A stretch of 64,000 bases of DNA from assembly GCA_003864495.1 (NCBI GenBank), contig ML133410.1, positions 62,001 to 126,000 of the forward strand, read 5' to 3'. Every line of letters begins with the position of its first letter. Within the stretch, counting starts at the first letter, position 1. The notes below the pieces were generated by a model. It was not told the origin of the DNA. It saw only the letters and a list, made by a program, of their open reading frames with translations, and made no database searches. A program made the position numbers and the translations under genes. The stretch comes from Nemopilema nomurai. Its lineage: Eukaryota; Cnidaria; Scyphozoa; Rhizostomeae; Rhizostomatidae. Positions 1 to 11,750 of the stretch are shown one piece after another.

Positions 1-1018
1 ATATCTATGAATTTAAAAGCTTACCAAGAGGAAAAGTGAGCCCGATCTCACTTTGTAGACATCAGTTTACGTAGACAACCTTTTAAATTGCTGATGTGAA
101 TTAACAAGTTAACTAAAAATCACTTGCAAGACCTTCTTTGTTTTTGCCTACAGTTTCACAAAAAAGCCAAGAATCTGCAACACATCATTCTCGTTTCGAT
201 AATCATAGTCCATAACCAAATGCATTTTTTCACAAGATTAAAATAACTTTATCGCGTATGGATGGAGCAGGAACTCAAGATTATCAATGCATGACGTCAG
301 CCTCTTAGATTCACCGCAAGATGGCGGCTAGTTTTGAGTACGGCATCTTCTAAGCATATTCAGCATCTGCCATTTAATTTGAAACAGCAACTTGTTGTAC
401 GCTCTCAAAATCACATCCCCGTTCACGGTTACCAATCAAAACCGTGCTGTCTTGCCAATGTTCTATCATCTTAGGAATCGAAACAAGGAATGATACAAGG
501 TCTTTTAGGCACCAAAGTATTTTTGAAATGGTGTTACGAGATTGTTATTCCTTGGTTGTTTCTCCAACACTGAATCAAACCTATAAAATGATTTCTTAGC
601 CATCTCATCAACTTAAGTAGCTACATTACTTTTATTATGATTGGAGCAATAATTGCAAATACTTCTGTCGAGAAACGTTCCAATGCCTTTAGACATGTAG
701 AAATGTCCAGCATGGGCGCTCCTATTAATCAAAGAGACATTTCTACATATTTGACCCAAAATTCTCTCTAAACCTGTCATAAAAGTGCTTCTCCAACTGA
801 AAGGCCCGCATGAAGGCGCTCTTCACTGGCATCACGTGACATTATAGTATCATTTCTGCGTGTAAGCCGGGGTCTTATGAAACTAACGCTGGCCACGAAT
901 CCAATTTAAGCGAATTTCAAACTCAAGATGTTTTCAAATTTTCACACAATAAATAACGCTTCAAGTCATCGATTCTTATTCATTTTCTAGATCTGTCGAT
1001 GTCATTCCGAAGAAGCTG
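1..1018. other. Upstream flank of iGluR-A, no gene recognised
   Basis: This stretch lies 5' of the first coding exon of iGluR-A. I see no splice-bounded coding exon, RNA gene or repeat. Promoter and 5' untranslated exon of iGluR-A should lie here or further left, but no TATA box or initiator could be assigned with confidence. Confidence 0.5.
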
Positions 1019-4000
1019 ATGTCAAGATTAAGTATGAGTATCAAGGCAGTCTGGAATGTCTCAACTTTGCTTTTGATTTCTCTAATTGGATCAACAACCT
1101 GTTTAAGACATATCAATGTTGGTAAGTTGGAATTTTCAGAGCACCATTGACCCGTGAAGTATTTCTTGCCACTTGCCTTTCTTTTCACGGCTTGAGGCCT
1201 AGTTTCATAGTACCTGAAGGCTACAATTTTGAAGGAGGGTTTATAGGGAATACGACTGTGTTAGAACTATAAATTGTGCATATACCTTAGTAGTCTTGAA
1301 CCCATGCCGAAATTTGCAGACGGCCATTTTTATCAAATTTTCTTGCTATCATCTGTGTTTCAACATTACTGCGTGGCATGATAGGACCTATATTCCGAAT
1401 CAAAGAACCAATGAAGCTTCATAAAAAAGAGCTGATGTACACAAATCTGTCTTAGATATACCTGAACACAATCTCCTAATTATACTTTAACATTGTAGTA
1501 ACTAAAAGCAATTGATGCACAGAAAAAGGTGTAGTGTCCTTGAGCTTACCTAGATAGCACTGCTCAAGGTGATTGAAACCTATTTTCAACTGTTTTTGAA
1601 TGGAATGGAGCGTTATATTGTCCTTACATTACATGTACAAACAACTCTTATCCATCTATTCCATAGGTTAGGATATTCTAATGATGTAAGAACATATTTG
1701 AGTTCAATAGAGGATAATGTAATGAAAAATGAGGCCTAGGGTCGCCGAGAAAGTTAAACATTTATTATATCATAAAAATTCAAAGAGAATTCGATCTCAA
1801 CGAAACCATGAAAATTATCCTTGGTTGAAAAATATTGAACAAAGGTATCTTGAAGGTAGCATAAGATTGTCGATCGTTTTCAAGTTTAGATTAAATTAAC
1901 TCTAACTAATTTTTTGTAACTAACTAATTATCGCATCATGATTCTTTGCATATTTCGTATGTAAATGGTAGTACTGGAACTATTACAATTTTATCGATGG
2001 TGCTGAATTGTTGTATCACGAATTAACAAAAATAAGGCAACGTAGGTCAGATTCCGAGCATTTCTCGTGCTTCCTCAATTATGACGCAATGTTCTCTTAC
2101 TAGGTCTGCTATTGGCTGATCAAGATATGAATCTTAACAGTTTGCAAAGCAGTATTGAAGTTATCAACGCGACAAACGGCGTTATATTGAATGTGACGAA
2201 GTTCCCCATCAAGAGCGGTTCACTGCTTAAACACTGTAAGTCAGTTGAAGTGGGAATAAATTCTGTGCCTAAAACTGACGTCATGATATCGAACAATGAC
2301 AGGCCCATGAAAGATGTATTACAGTTGATAGAGGAGTACTTATTAAGGAATACTCTGCTATGGAATAATTATTAGATAAAAAGAAAGGGTTGAAAGAATG
2401 ACAATGATATATCAATGCTTCAAGTAAAAGGGCTTTAATAATGACTGCGAAATTGCTAACAAAATAAACCAAGTATGTATTTGTCAAAATATGACATAAG
2501 ATGAACTTTACAATAGGTGAAAACTTGTCAGAACTTGTCAGAACCTGTCTGAACTCAGCAACAAAGTGGATGAGACTGGTACATTTCTGAATGTGTCTAA
2601 TAACAAGAGAGAGGAATGCATGTTGCTACACATTCAATTTCTTTCTGCACCTATCTATAAGGGACAGAGATATTCAACTAAGCAGTCCAATAATCCGTGT
2701 AATCCGTCTGACTAATCCTTAATCTTGCAGCGATCAGATGCAACCAACTCACAGACGGACTCTCGCGTGTGGCTTTCATCCTGGAGCCGTACAAAGTCGA
2801 CCCAATATCCTGCGTCATGAGCGAAATCCTCAACAAGCCCCACATTACGCTGAGTCATGAGCACAGGGCCCAGTGCAGGAACGTGATCAGTATGCGGCCA
2901 GAGCCAGAACAGCTCAATCAAGCCTTGATTGCCATGATTAAGGAGCATCAGCCGAGAGAGGTTGCCGTCATTATAGAAGGTTTGCAGCAAGCACTACATG
3001 TCAGATACCGCACTCTCTCGGATAGGAGCCGCGGCTGCAATTTGTATCTTGCATTGCTCAGTGCAGCGTCAAGGCCTCTATTTGCTTTTGCATTGTTTAG
3101 GGCTTCTATTGGGAGGTGCCTCGTCTCTACAGAGAGGCTTCTATTAAACGCTACTTTCTGTCTGCATTTGAAGGCAGCTTCTAATCGAGGAAATACGAAG
3201 ATTTAAGATGTTGCCAAAGTTATAGATAGTCCTTGAGACTATCTACAGAGCCTTCTTCCTTTTAAGACCCTCTTTATCATGTTGCTCTACAACATGTTTA
3301 AGGAGAGGTCAGAGAACATTAACTTGAAGGGAGAGGGGCTAAATACAATTTGATGTTGCTGTTAGAAAAAGGCTTAGAAACAATTTGACAGACAGCAGCC
3401 TTAACAGAAACTTTCCTAGGAGAGCTTACAGACCGATATTATTTTATGAAATATGTTGGTATTAATTCCGTTTTGTTTATTTTTCCACAGAAGGACTTGG
3501 TGAAACTGCAGCGGACATAATGTCTCACGACCATTTAGTCAACAAGTTGTTCTTCCAAATCATTGGCACAGTGGATTTCACGCAGCCAATCACAATTGGG
3601 AGGATTGTTGATGACCTCAGAGTCTCTGGTATAACAAGAGTACTTCTTGTTATTCAAGGAGATAACGTCGAGGCCCTAATGAGAGAGGTATGCACGGGTG
3701 TCCATTTTGAACCACAATGAACTAGACAGATCTATATCGTGACCAGGTATAAGAGACGAAAGATATTTAAGCATGTGAAATGCTGTTATGAGAAGTGGCC
3801 GCCTGACACCAAAATTTTGTTTAAAGTACGATTACGATAAACTCTTTATCTATAGGGTTGCAAGGATTTTCTATGCTATAATATTCCTGAAATGACCATA
3901 ATATTTCATTCCAGGTCAGATTTCGTGGACTAAGCAGAACAGAGTTCAGCTGGTACCTACCATATGCGGTGAGCTTGTTAACTGCGTATCGTCAAAAAGA

Positions 4001-7000
4001 GGAAAAGCTTTGTTAAGAACAAGAATTTTTATTAAGTACAATTCGAAAGTTGACTTGTAGTCTATCAGGTAAGCCGGTGGGGTCAAAGTTGAATATTCTT
4101 GACCCACAGAAGTTTACTCATTAACAGATAAAGTTAGGCCTCGGTGACATTGTTTTTATTCGGCTTGTTACAGTGGTCCCAGAATCACTATTAACTTGGC
4201 TTTCGTTTGCGAATAGAATCTTTTGATAAAGACTTAGCAAGAACAAGATTTTTAGAGTCTGGTGGACCCCAGCCTTTGCAGGAGTGAGAAAAGAAGAGCA
4301 GACTGCAGAGAGCTTTATCAATCTAGCATTGAAAACCCTGCAACTTTGTTTCTTAACCTATTGAGTAACGGATCTGTCAACCAGAGCCTTGTGTTTTGTA
4401 GGACTTTGACAAGTTTAGAGAAAAGGCCATTTTTGAAGGCATTTATGGACTGCAGCTGCCAGTTGATAGCGATTTGTTAAATGAAACATATTGTGAGCTA
4501 AAAGACCTGGAAGGAATGCACCTTTCAAGCAAAAAGGTAAGGTGTATAGATTGACTTACCCTTAATATAATGTTTGAAGCTTTAAAGTATATATGGCAAT
4601 GTATTTTGCTTCAAGTCTTCAAAAACAAGCTGCTTTTCACAAACCATAAAATCGAACCCAGTTTTACAAAGAAGTGATCAATACTACATAAAAACACTAC
4701 GTAATATTAGAGAAGTGTTAAAAGTAACATCCCCACTTCAAAGACAATCATTTACTTTAAATTTGAATTTAAATTTACTTTAAAGACAATTATTTACTTT
4801 ACTTTATAATGACCAGAATGCCTTTAATATCTTAGCTATTTTCTGGACATGCCCTTATAATGACTAGAATGCCATTAATATTTTAGTTATTTTCTTGACA
4901 TGTACTTATAATGACTAGAATGATTTAGAGGCGATTTAGTACACCCTACAGCATGTTTGTTCTCGACAAATTTACTCTAATTAGGCGATTAAATTGCCAG
5001 CTACACCACTCCAAAACTTGTCATGCTAGTTAAATCATTGTTGCGAGGCATTTGCAAACAGTAATCTCTATTTTGGCCAGCCTCTATTTCATTGTCAAAC
5101 TGCGCCTTCTGTTTCAACAACAACCCTATTATTTCAAAAGGAGATTGACCCGCTTCTTCATGATGCATTCGAGGCCATTGCCAATGCTGGGGAGGAATTC
5201 AAGATCAAGTGCTCACCGGCCAACAGACAGAAAGACACGAGACGATGCAAAGTCAAGCGCCAAGGAGACAAATGCAGCTCTATTGTGGACTTCATGAAGA
5301 GGGTGAGTTTCTCTAACATCCAATTGGCAAACACCCATTCCCATTTATAAGTGATTGAAAAATTTAGAGTGATTGTACTGGATTTTCAATGCGAATTTAG
5401 TGCAAGTTAGTAACAGTGATGAGCTTCAATCCAAATGAGAAGGGTCCAGGTTACAATGAATGCAGCTTAAAAGTTCAAAAGCAATTTGTTGTGTCAAGAT
5501 AAGGGTTCATGCCTTCTTTGATTTTCAATATTTGCTATGCGCAGTTTTGTACAGCAACCCCAAAGCTACTTATTTTTAGCCATTTTTGCTTGTCCACTTC
5601 ACTTTTGGCCCCTCAAAAATTGTTGATCCCATTATTACTAAGCCTCTCTTGTCATTTAGAATGATTAGAAGGGGACATTAACCACTTGTATGTATTCATA
5701 TCTTTCGGCTTGTTAAAATGCTTTTTGGAGTAGATTAATATAGCACATAATTGTTTCTTTTCCGGCTTGTTAACACTTCTTGTCCCGAATCTACTCACAT
5801 AAGGGGATGGCACTTGGCTGTGTTGTTGTCGTTGCTTTATGACAATCGTTTTTTTTCTCAGGTATTGGTTCAACGAGGCATTACTGGGGATGTCAAGTTT
5901 ACGGTGTCTGGCTATAGGAACATAACGAATTTGAATGTGAAGGAGATATCTGATGGAAAGGAGCTGCAGGTTTGTTGGCTTTATCTTAGAATAGCTCAAA
6001 GGTTTTTGGCAACTCCATTTGTAGCTGTCTGTGTATGGATTTTGAGCGCATCAGTTGAATCAATGTTCAATATGATCAAGTTTCACCTGACCTTCAAAGT
6101 TGTCACGTCTTCATCTACATGGCAATTTTGTGCATTAATATATTGTTTTTATCAAGATTATTTTCTTTTGCTATTTACTAACCACCGTGATCCTTCATTA
6201 TTGTTCATTCTAGCTCGGATCCTGGTCCACCAACTGCGAAACTTTTCTTTGGAATCCAGGCACGACCTATGCAGAGCAAAAGCTTCAAGGAAACTGTCGG
6301 TCAACCAAGAACGATGCCGGAGATGATGACAATCAGCTGATAGCTTTTAAACCAAGAAAGAGAAGGCTCAAAGTAGTTACATACATAGTAAGTATGACAC
6401 TGATCGATAGATCGATTGACTGATCGATTGATTGGCTGATCAACTAACAGCTTGATCAATTGACAGATTGATTGATTCGTCCCTTTTCTACTTCATACAT
6501 TTTCAATTTTGTAATGTCATTTCTAAAAGCTGCTCAACTATTACATTTTCATGATATCAAGTATTCCCTATAGTGGGAACTTCAGAAGGGAATTTCATGG
6601 TAACTATGTTAGAATTCATAGCATGATAATCTACATAGTAAGAATTTATCGGAAATAGAGCCAAGCTTCTTGTGAAAATAATTTGTGGCAGAAGATGATG
6701 TGATTTAGATTTGATCGTATAGTAGACGTTTTGAAGACATGTCTTGAAAATACAAAAATCCACCTATACCATAGGTTACGAAAACAAATCGATGCTTGAT
6801 CTGTTTTGTCGTAAACATTCCTTCTTCGTAGGAAGAACCATTTATGATGCTGCATAATGATTCAGTGAGAAAAGGAAACGACCAGTTCTATGGCTTCCTG
6901 AAAGACCTTTTGGAGCGACTAAAAGACGACTTAGATTTCGAATACGTTCTACACGTGGTCAGCGACAATACGTATGGCGTGCGACAAGAGGATGGCAGTT

Positions 7001-10000
7001 GGAATGGTATGATCGGAGAACTTATCGACAAGGTACGCATGGCTTGGAATATTTTGATTACGCGCTTTTTTATAAAGAACCACTTAATAAGGAACATACA
7101 TGGAGAAGGCCGAAATATTCAAAGAACGTATACTACTAAAAACGAAACCTTTAAGGGAACTTATTGATTTGAGAAACTTTTATAACTGCAAGCACCAAGA
7201 ACAAAAAAGCTGGTTCCATTCATTTGCATCCAATACTCGCATAGATTGTTTGCTATTCGTGCGTCAAGTGCTTAGGGAACTTTTAAGGAACTTTAAGTAC
7301 TAAAATCTGATGATTTGAGGTCTACGAATAAGGAACTTTTCGAATTAGGCCTTGAGGTAGGTTCCTTTTTTTAAAAAAGCGTGTATAAGGACCATTTATC
7401 TGCTAAAATTCAAAATTATGGTTGAAATTTCCTTATCTTGCGTTTTGATTCAATTTTACCGTTTAGAAAGAAAGAGGCCAGCTTTTAGTGCTTAATGGTT
7501 TAGTTATCTTCAGAGCCTAGCTATTGAAGCTTTATCAATCACTTTGTATATCATTTTCCAGCCAATGTATGAAGCTTTATTCTTAAAGTTGCAATTGCTT
7601 GCACTCCGAAATATTGCATCTGATTTGAAAAATTTTATTTTACATTGATTTTAGAATCATGTAGCGTTCATGACAGACTTGAATGCCAAGGTGGTAATTG
7701 TTAAGTAATGACAGTCTTGTTTTCTTCTTCTCCAGAAAGCAGACATCGCAGCAGCCCCTATGACTATCACATCTTCAAGGCAGCAAGTTGTTGAGTTCAC
7801 CAAGGGACTTCTCGATGGCGCTTATAATGGAGAAGCCAAAGGGCAAGACCTTGGATCTGTTTGCTTTTCTGAAGCCATTCCATCCGAACGTTTGGGTCTC
7901 GCTTATTGCTGTGGTATGTGCTCGACAACTCAATACAAAACTTCGCTTCCCCTATTATGCTATACATTTCTTTGTCCATCAACAGTCTTTCTGCTTCTAT
8001 TAACAAGTGCATAATGTCGTATGTATTGCAAGCAATGTCAATACTCTTTACCATTGTGGGGATGAAATGGGGTGCATGTCCCTCCCATTTCTGAATTTTG
8101 AAGGAGCATATTTAGACCATGGTCCGGGTTCCTACGTAATGCTTCTTACTTTTTATTACCGATCTATATTCTTCATTCATAATATCTTTATTTCTTTACA
8201 TTTTCAAAGTTGATTCCTTACATTATCAACTAGACTCACCATCTGAGTTAATCATGTATTTACTTGGCACACATATCGTATAGCGCTAACTAACAGTAGG
8301 AATGATACCTGATGGTATTCTTTCAAAGCACAAAAAGCCACATCTGAAATACATATAAATAAGTGATAACAATAATGCTCATTCACCATAACAATAAACT
8401 GTAAACTTCGGGATGCTGTGACCGCTTTGCCGAAAGAACACTTGTGATACAGATTTGAATCTATTCAAGACATTCGCAATAAAAAATAGTATGTGCACGT
8501 GTTAACAATCAACACAGAAGTGCTTAGTTTACAGGAGAGACCTGATTGTGTCTTTCTTTTTCAGACATTAGTGACTGCAGTTCTCATCTTCTTCATCGAC
8601 AAGTACAGTCTCCGTGGGTACAGAAGATTGGCCATAGACGGAAAGGGGGATGTTAAGGGGGACGAATTCAGATTAGGGAACAGTGTGTGGTTCGTGGGGT
8701 CAACGCTGCTCCAGCAAGGGGCAGAGCTCACCCCAATGTCAGTGCCAGGCAGAATCATGGGGGCTACGTTCTGGTTCTATGCACTCATCCTCATTTCAAC
8801 ATACACCGCAAATTTAGCAGCTGTGTTTGCAAGTAAGATCTGAACCTTTCTGTTTCTAAAATTCTAAAGTTTCGAAAGTTTCTAAATTCTATAAGTGATT
8901 CTTTAGTTACCCAGCTTGAATTGGTAGTAATGATGTAAGCATAATTTGTGTTAAATTGGCCATAAAGCTGGAGGATTACAATTTGAGGGTTTGCTTACTG
9001 AAAGGGTAAGCATTATATACTATAGGGACACTCATATAATGTTATGTTAATTCATCTCTAACCCAGAGGTCACATGGTGGTAGATGATGCCGCTACAGGA
9101 GATAGTATAAAAGAAATAACACAACCGGATTTAAGTGAAAGATGCCTTTTTGATAAAAAGCTCCAAAAATCAAACATTTCTACCTAAGAAGGGCCTTTCA
9201 CTAGTTTTCATAAAGAATTACGATTACTCCAATAATTGCTTGAAAAGAACTCCTTTTTTCTATTGCATTAAGGGAAATTAAGTCGAAAAGCAGAAAATTG
9301 TGAGAAGCATGAAAAATCTACGCACCCAGCATGTAAACAGATGCTAATGTTTCAATTCATTTGGTTGCTAAGTTCCTCAAAACAAAAATTTTCATTTGAT
9401 AATTTTAGCTTCTAAGATCGAGAGTAAGGTCAACTCTATTGAAGATTTGGCGGGACAAGAAGAAATCGAGTATGGTGTGTTATCATCTGGCACTACGTAC
9501 GATTTTTTTCGCGAATCCACCATTCCACTGTACAAGAAAATGTTGCAAACAATGACTAGAGATAGCTCCTTCGGGAAGTCGACAACATCAGCGGTTGCGC
9601 GTGTGAGAAAGGGCGGCTACGCGTATCTCACAGATGGGCCAGTTCTGCAATACAAGCACCAAAGGAAGCCTTGCAACACTTTCTTAATAAGCAACCTTTT
9701 GATGGCCAAAGGGTACGGTCTTGGTCTGCAGCTGAATTCTGAATGGACGCAACTCATTTCGGTTAGGATCCTCAAGGTAGGATTTTATCAGATTAATATG
9801 CTTCTTAGTTGAAGCTTGCCGTGCAATTTTACGCGTTAGTCCACAAAGAAGAGTTACTAATAATTGATGGATATTTGGCTCTATGGGTATATGCAATGTT
9901 TCGAGGTGAACAAACGTTTTTAAAAAAGCGAGGAATTTTAGCCAATAAGGCTGATAATCCATACAGCTTATCAATCAGCAGCATTAAAGGCTCGTGTAAA

Positions 10001-11750
10001 GGAAAGATTACTCTCAGGCGCGGGTATGCATACAACCCCGCCTGTTAGATATTCCTCGGGTTTCCAACCGCCCCCCCCCCTCCCCTTCCCTCCTTTATTA
10101 GGTACCTAAGAGTAAGTCGTTCACCGTCCAAAGGCAGTAGCTTGGTAAATGTTGAATTGATTCTAACATTAACCAATAACCAATATATCGTTGGCCATCA
10201 ACTTTGGATAGTGAAAGTGCTGAAAATGTCCGTGCTATGTTAAATTTAGCTCCATTTCAGTTCATAGGCTTTAATCATTACATAAACTCGATGGTACGAA
10301 ATGTTGGACGATGAAACTCGATGAAACTGATAGACGGTGTGCCTTATTTTCCATCACTGATATAGTTTGCTTCTTTTTCAGCTGAAAGAGGAGGGGTTTA
10401 TTGAGTCCCTGCGACTCAAATACTGGGACGAGAGGTCCCAATGCGTGCCAGACGGTGCCAAGAAGAAAGGCAAGCCAACATCCCTGGACCTCTACAGCAT
10501 GGCCGGTGTTTACATTGTCCTTGCCGTTGGCACGGGTATCGCGTTTTTCGTCCTCTTTCTCGAAAACAAAGCTACGTCGTGGCTACGGGGAAGATGCTTT
10601 GGATGCTTCGCAAAGGAAGAAGTGTTCTTCAAGGTAAACCCGATTCAAGTACCCGATTCAAGTATTCTTATGATGAGATGAGTTACAGCTACAATGTCTA
10701 TCAAAGTTGTTAGAATATTGACGAAAATTCTTTGAATTCACAGGTAGCAAATCATGCATACAATGACCACCAAAGATTCTCGGGCATGATTTGCTACCTG
10801 TAAATTCTCGTTTTATGAATAATAATGTTTCTGCTCTCAAATATTATGGATGTGAAAAGTCATCATCACGATAAATACGTTCATAGGGATCTTTTTATTG
10901 CCAGCATGAGAGTTAAAAGTATTTTTGAAATATTGTGCCTCGCTCTCAACTGATGCCTTTTGGCTTTCAAACAACAAATGTGCCTTATGTTTTGATAAAA
11001 CTTAACTATGTGAATGGTGTCCGTTGGCAGAACTCTACTAGAGAGAAGGCGCCTAACCAGGCAATGCTCACGTACATGGACTTTCCTGACAACGGACCCA
11101 GCTTGACCATGAACAGCAACAAGAAGGTAGGCAGCTCGATGCAACCCTTACAGCATTAGAAGCTTTTTCTACAGAGGCAGCATACTGCACTGTATGTGAC
11201 CTGTTTTACAGTCTTTGATACAGAAATCAGCAACCTAATCCCTTCTTTAGATCAAGCTTGATTGTTCTGGAAATCCTGCATTAGGTTAATGATATGCATA
11301 CCTGTTTGCGTCAAGCATGATTTGAAACAAAGGGGCCATTAGCTCTGTTGTTTTTGTTTTGTTTTTGGCCCAGATGTCTCTTCCCGATGGCACGTTTTTA
11401 CTGGCATAAATTCACCGACAGCCCGATTTTTGGCATTACTTGTTATAGCAAAGCATTAGCAAAGTACTCATTTATCACTTTCCCCTTCTTTTTCCAAACA
11501 TCTTTTAGGCAATCAAACTGATTAAGAACTACATATCATCTTGTTCCTTACATTGTCGCGTTGGATTTCTTTTCCTATTACGTATTTGCGAATTGATCGA
11601 ATCTTCCTATTCAAGCAACGACGCGAGCCGCATTCGGACTCCCCGAGGTCCACCGAATCTGGGCGATTCCATGACGTAGCAGCCAATTACAAACACACAA
11701 GGAATGCCCAGTTCTACCAACAAGCACATGACCGGGAATCCACTTTGTGA
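1019..11750 (+). CDS. Ionotropic glutamate receptor subunit A (iGluR-A), 16 exons
   Basis: Predicted ligand-gated cation channel subunit of the plasma membrane. Exons: 1019-1121, 2104-2235, 2731-2979, 3491-3687, 3915-3968, 4402-4536, 5141-5302, 5862-5969, 6214-6387, 6832-7032, 7736-7913, 8565-8832, 9409-9776, 10382-10633, 11031-11126, 11616-11750. All introns are GT...AG and phases agree. Exon 1 gives a signal peptide (MSRLSMSIKAVWNVSTLLL) and joins in phase 1 to INVGLLLA, the usual start of the amino-terminal domain, which fixes the start. The amino-terminal domain spans exons 2-9. S1 begins near residue 438 (EEPFMML; NGMIGELIDK; TITSSRQ with the binding Arg). The pore exon reads LLQQG and STYTANLAA. 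S2 holds SSGTTYDFF and YLTDGPV. TM4 is in exon 14. The tail ends in ESTL. Expected length is about 939 residues, but exon 11 carries a frame break (separate entry), so this may be a damaged allele, a pseudogene or an assembly error. Subclass is uncertain; S1 looks AMPA/kainate-like. Confidence 0.9.
4804..4921. repeat. Short tandem duplication, about 52-bp unit
   Basis: Two and a fraction copies of a unit beginning TATAATGACTAGAATGCC and ending TTCTTGACATG. They lie in the iGluR-A intron between exons 6 and 7. The copies differ at a handful of positions. Confidence 0.7.
7059..7385 (+). mobile_element. TA-flanked MITE, family 2 (copy 1)
   Basis: A 327-base element starting only 26 bases after the donor of iGluR-A exon 10. 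Inverted ends are ACGCGCTTTTTTATAAAGAA and TTCCTTTTTTTAAAAAAGCG then TGTA. The interior is dense in AAGGAACTTTT motifs and contains CCATTCATTTGCATCCAATA, shared with the three other copies. It lacks an internal block that copies 2 and 3 keep. Short open frames across it are by-products. Confidence 0.8.
7736..7913 (+). pseudogene. iGluR-A exon 11 with reading-frame break
   Basis: This exon encodes the end of S1 and the start of the first membrane segment. The acceptor (ctccag) opens in frame with KADIAAAPMTITSSRQQ, reading to about FTKGLLD at 7816. The remainder, IMEKPKGKTLDLFAFLKPF through SLIAV, is in the +1 frame and ends in phase 0 at donor GTATGT. The partner exon in iGluR-B is 186 bases and this one is 178, while most other paired exons are equal in length. 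The alignment is best explained by loss of 8 bases just after the GAT codon at 7814-7816. Left in frame one, translation runs to a stop near 8012 in the intron. I cannot tell a true mutation from a sequencing error. Confidence 0.75.
8565..8832 (+). other. iGluR-A pore exon (M1 end, P-loop, M3)
   Basis: Exon 12 of iGluR-A. It reads through the first membrane segment (TLVTAVLIFFIDKYSL), a polar linker, the pore helix (LGNSVWFVGSTLLQQG) and the gating helix STYTANLAAVF. The Gln at the position equivalent to the vertebrate Q/R site is unedited in the genome, which in AMPA/kainate receptors goes with calcium permeability. The exon ends in phase 1, joining exon 13. The gate motif differs from canonical SYTANLAAF only mildly (T for S). 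Confidence 0.88.
10734..10807. repeat. Near-perfect stem-loop in an iGluR-A intron
   Basis: Inverted arms of 24 bases (10734-10757 and 10784-10807) pair at 23 of 24 positions around a 26-base loop. The arm core is ACAGGTAGCAAATCATGC. It lies about 100 bases after the donor of exon 14. It could be a worn transposon end pair, an RNA hairpin or a chance palindrome; the length makes chance unlikely. Confidence 0.7.
11616..11750 (+). other. iGluR-A terminal exon with C-terminal PDZ ligand
   Basis: The last 44 codons plus TGA form a basic, Ser-rich cytoplasmic tail that starts QRREPHSDSPRSTES. It ends HDRESTL, which fits the class I PDZ-binding pattern (S/T-x-hydrophobic at the terminus). The acceptor is tattcaag and joins exon 15 (donor GTAGGC at 11127) in phase 0. 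An earlier acceptor near 11509 (ttttag) would give a different, more hydrophobic tail ending at a TAG near 11678. I prefer the later one because it yields a normal polar tail. Confidence 0.6.

Noticed and set aside
6394..6480. GATC/GATT-rich stretch as a regulatory array or CRISPR-like repeat
   Set aside because: It is an irregular low-complexity repeat without constant unit or spacers.
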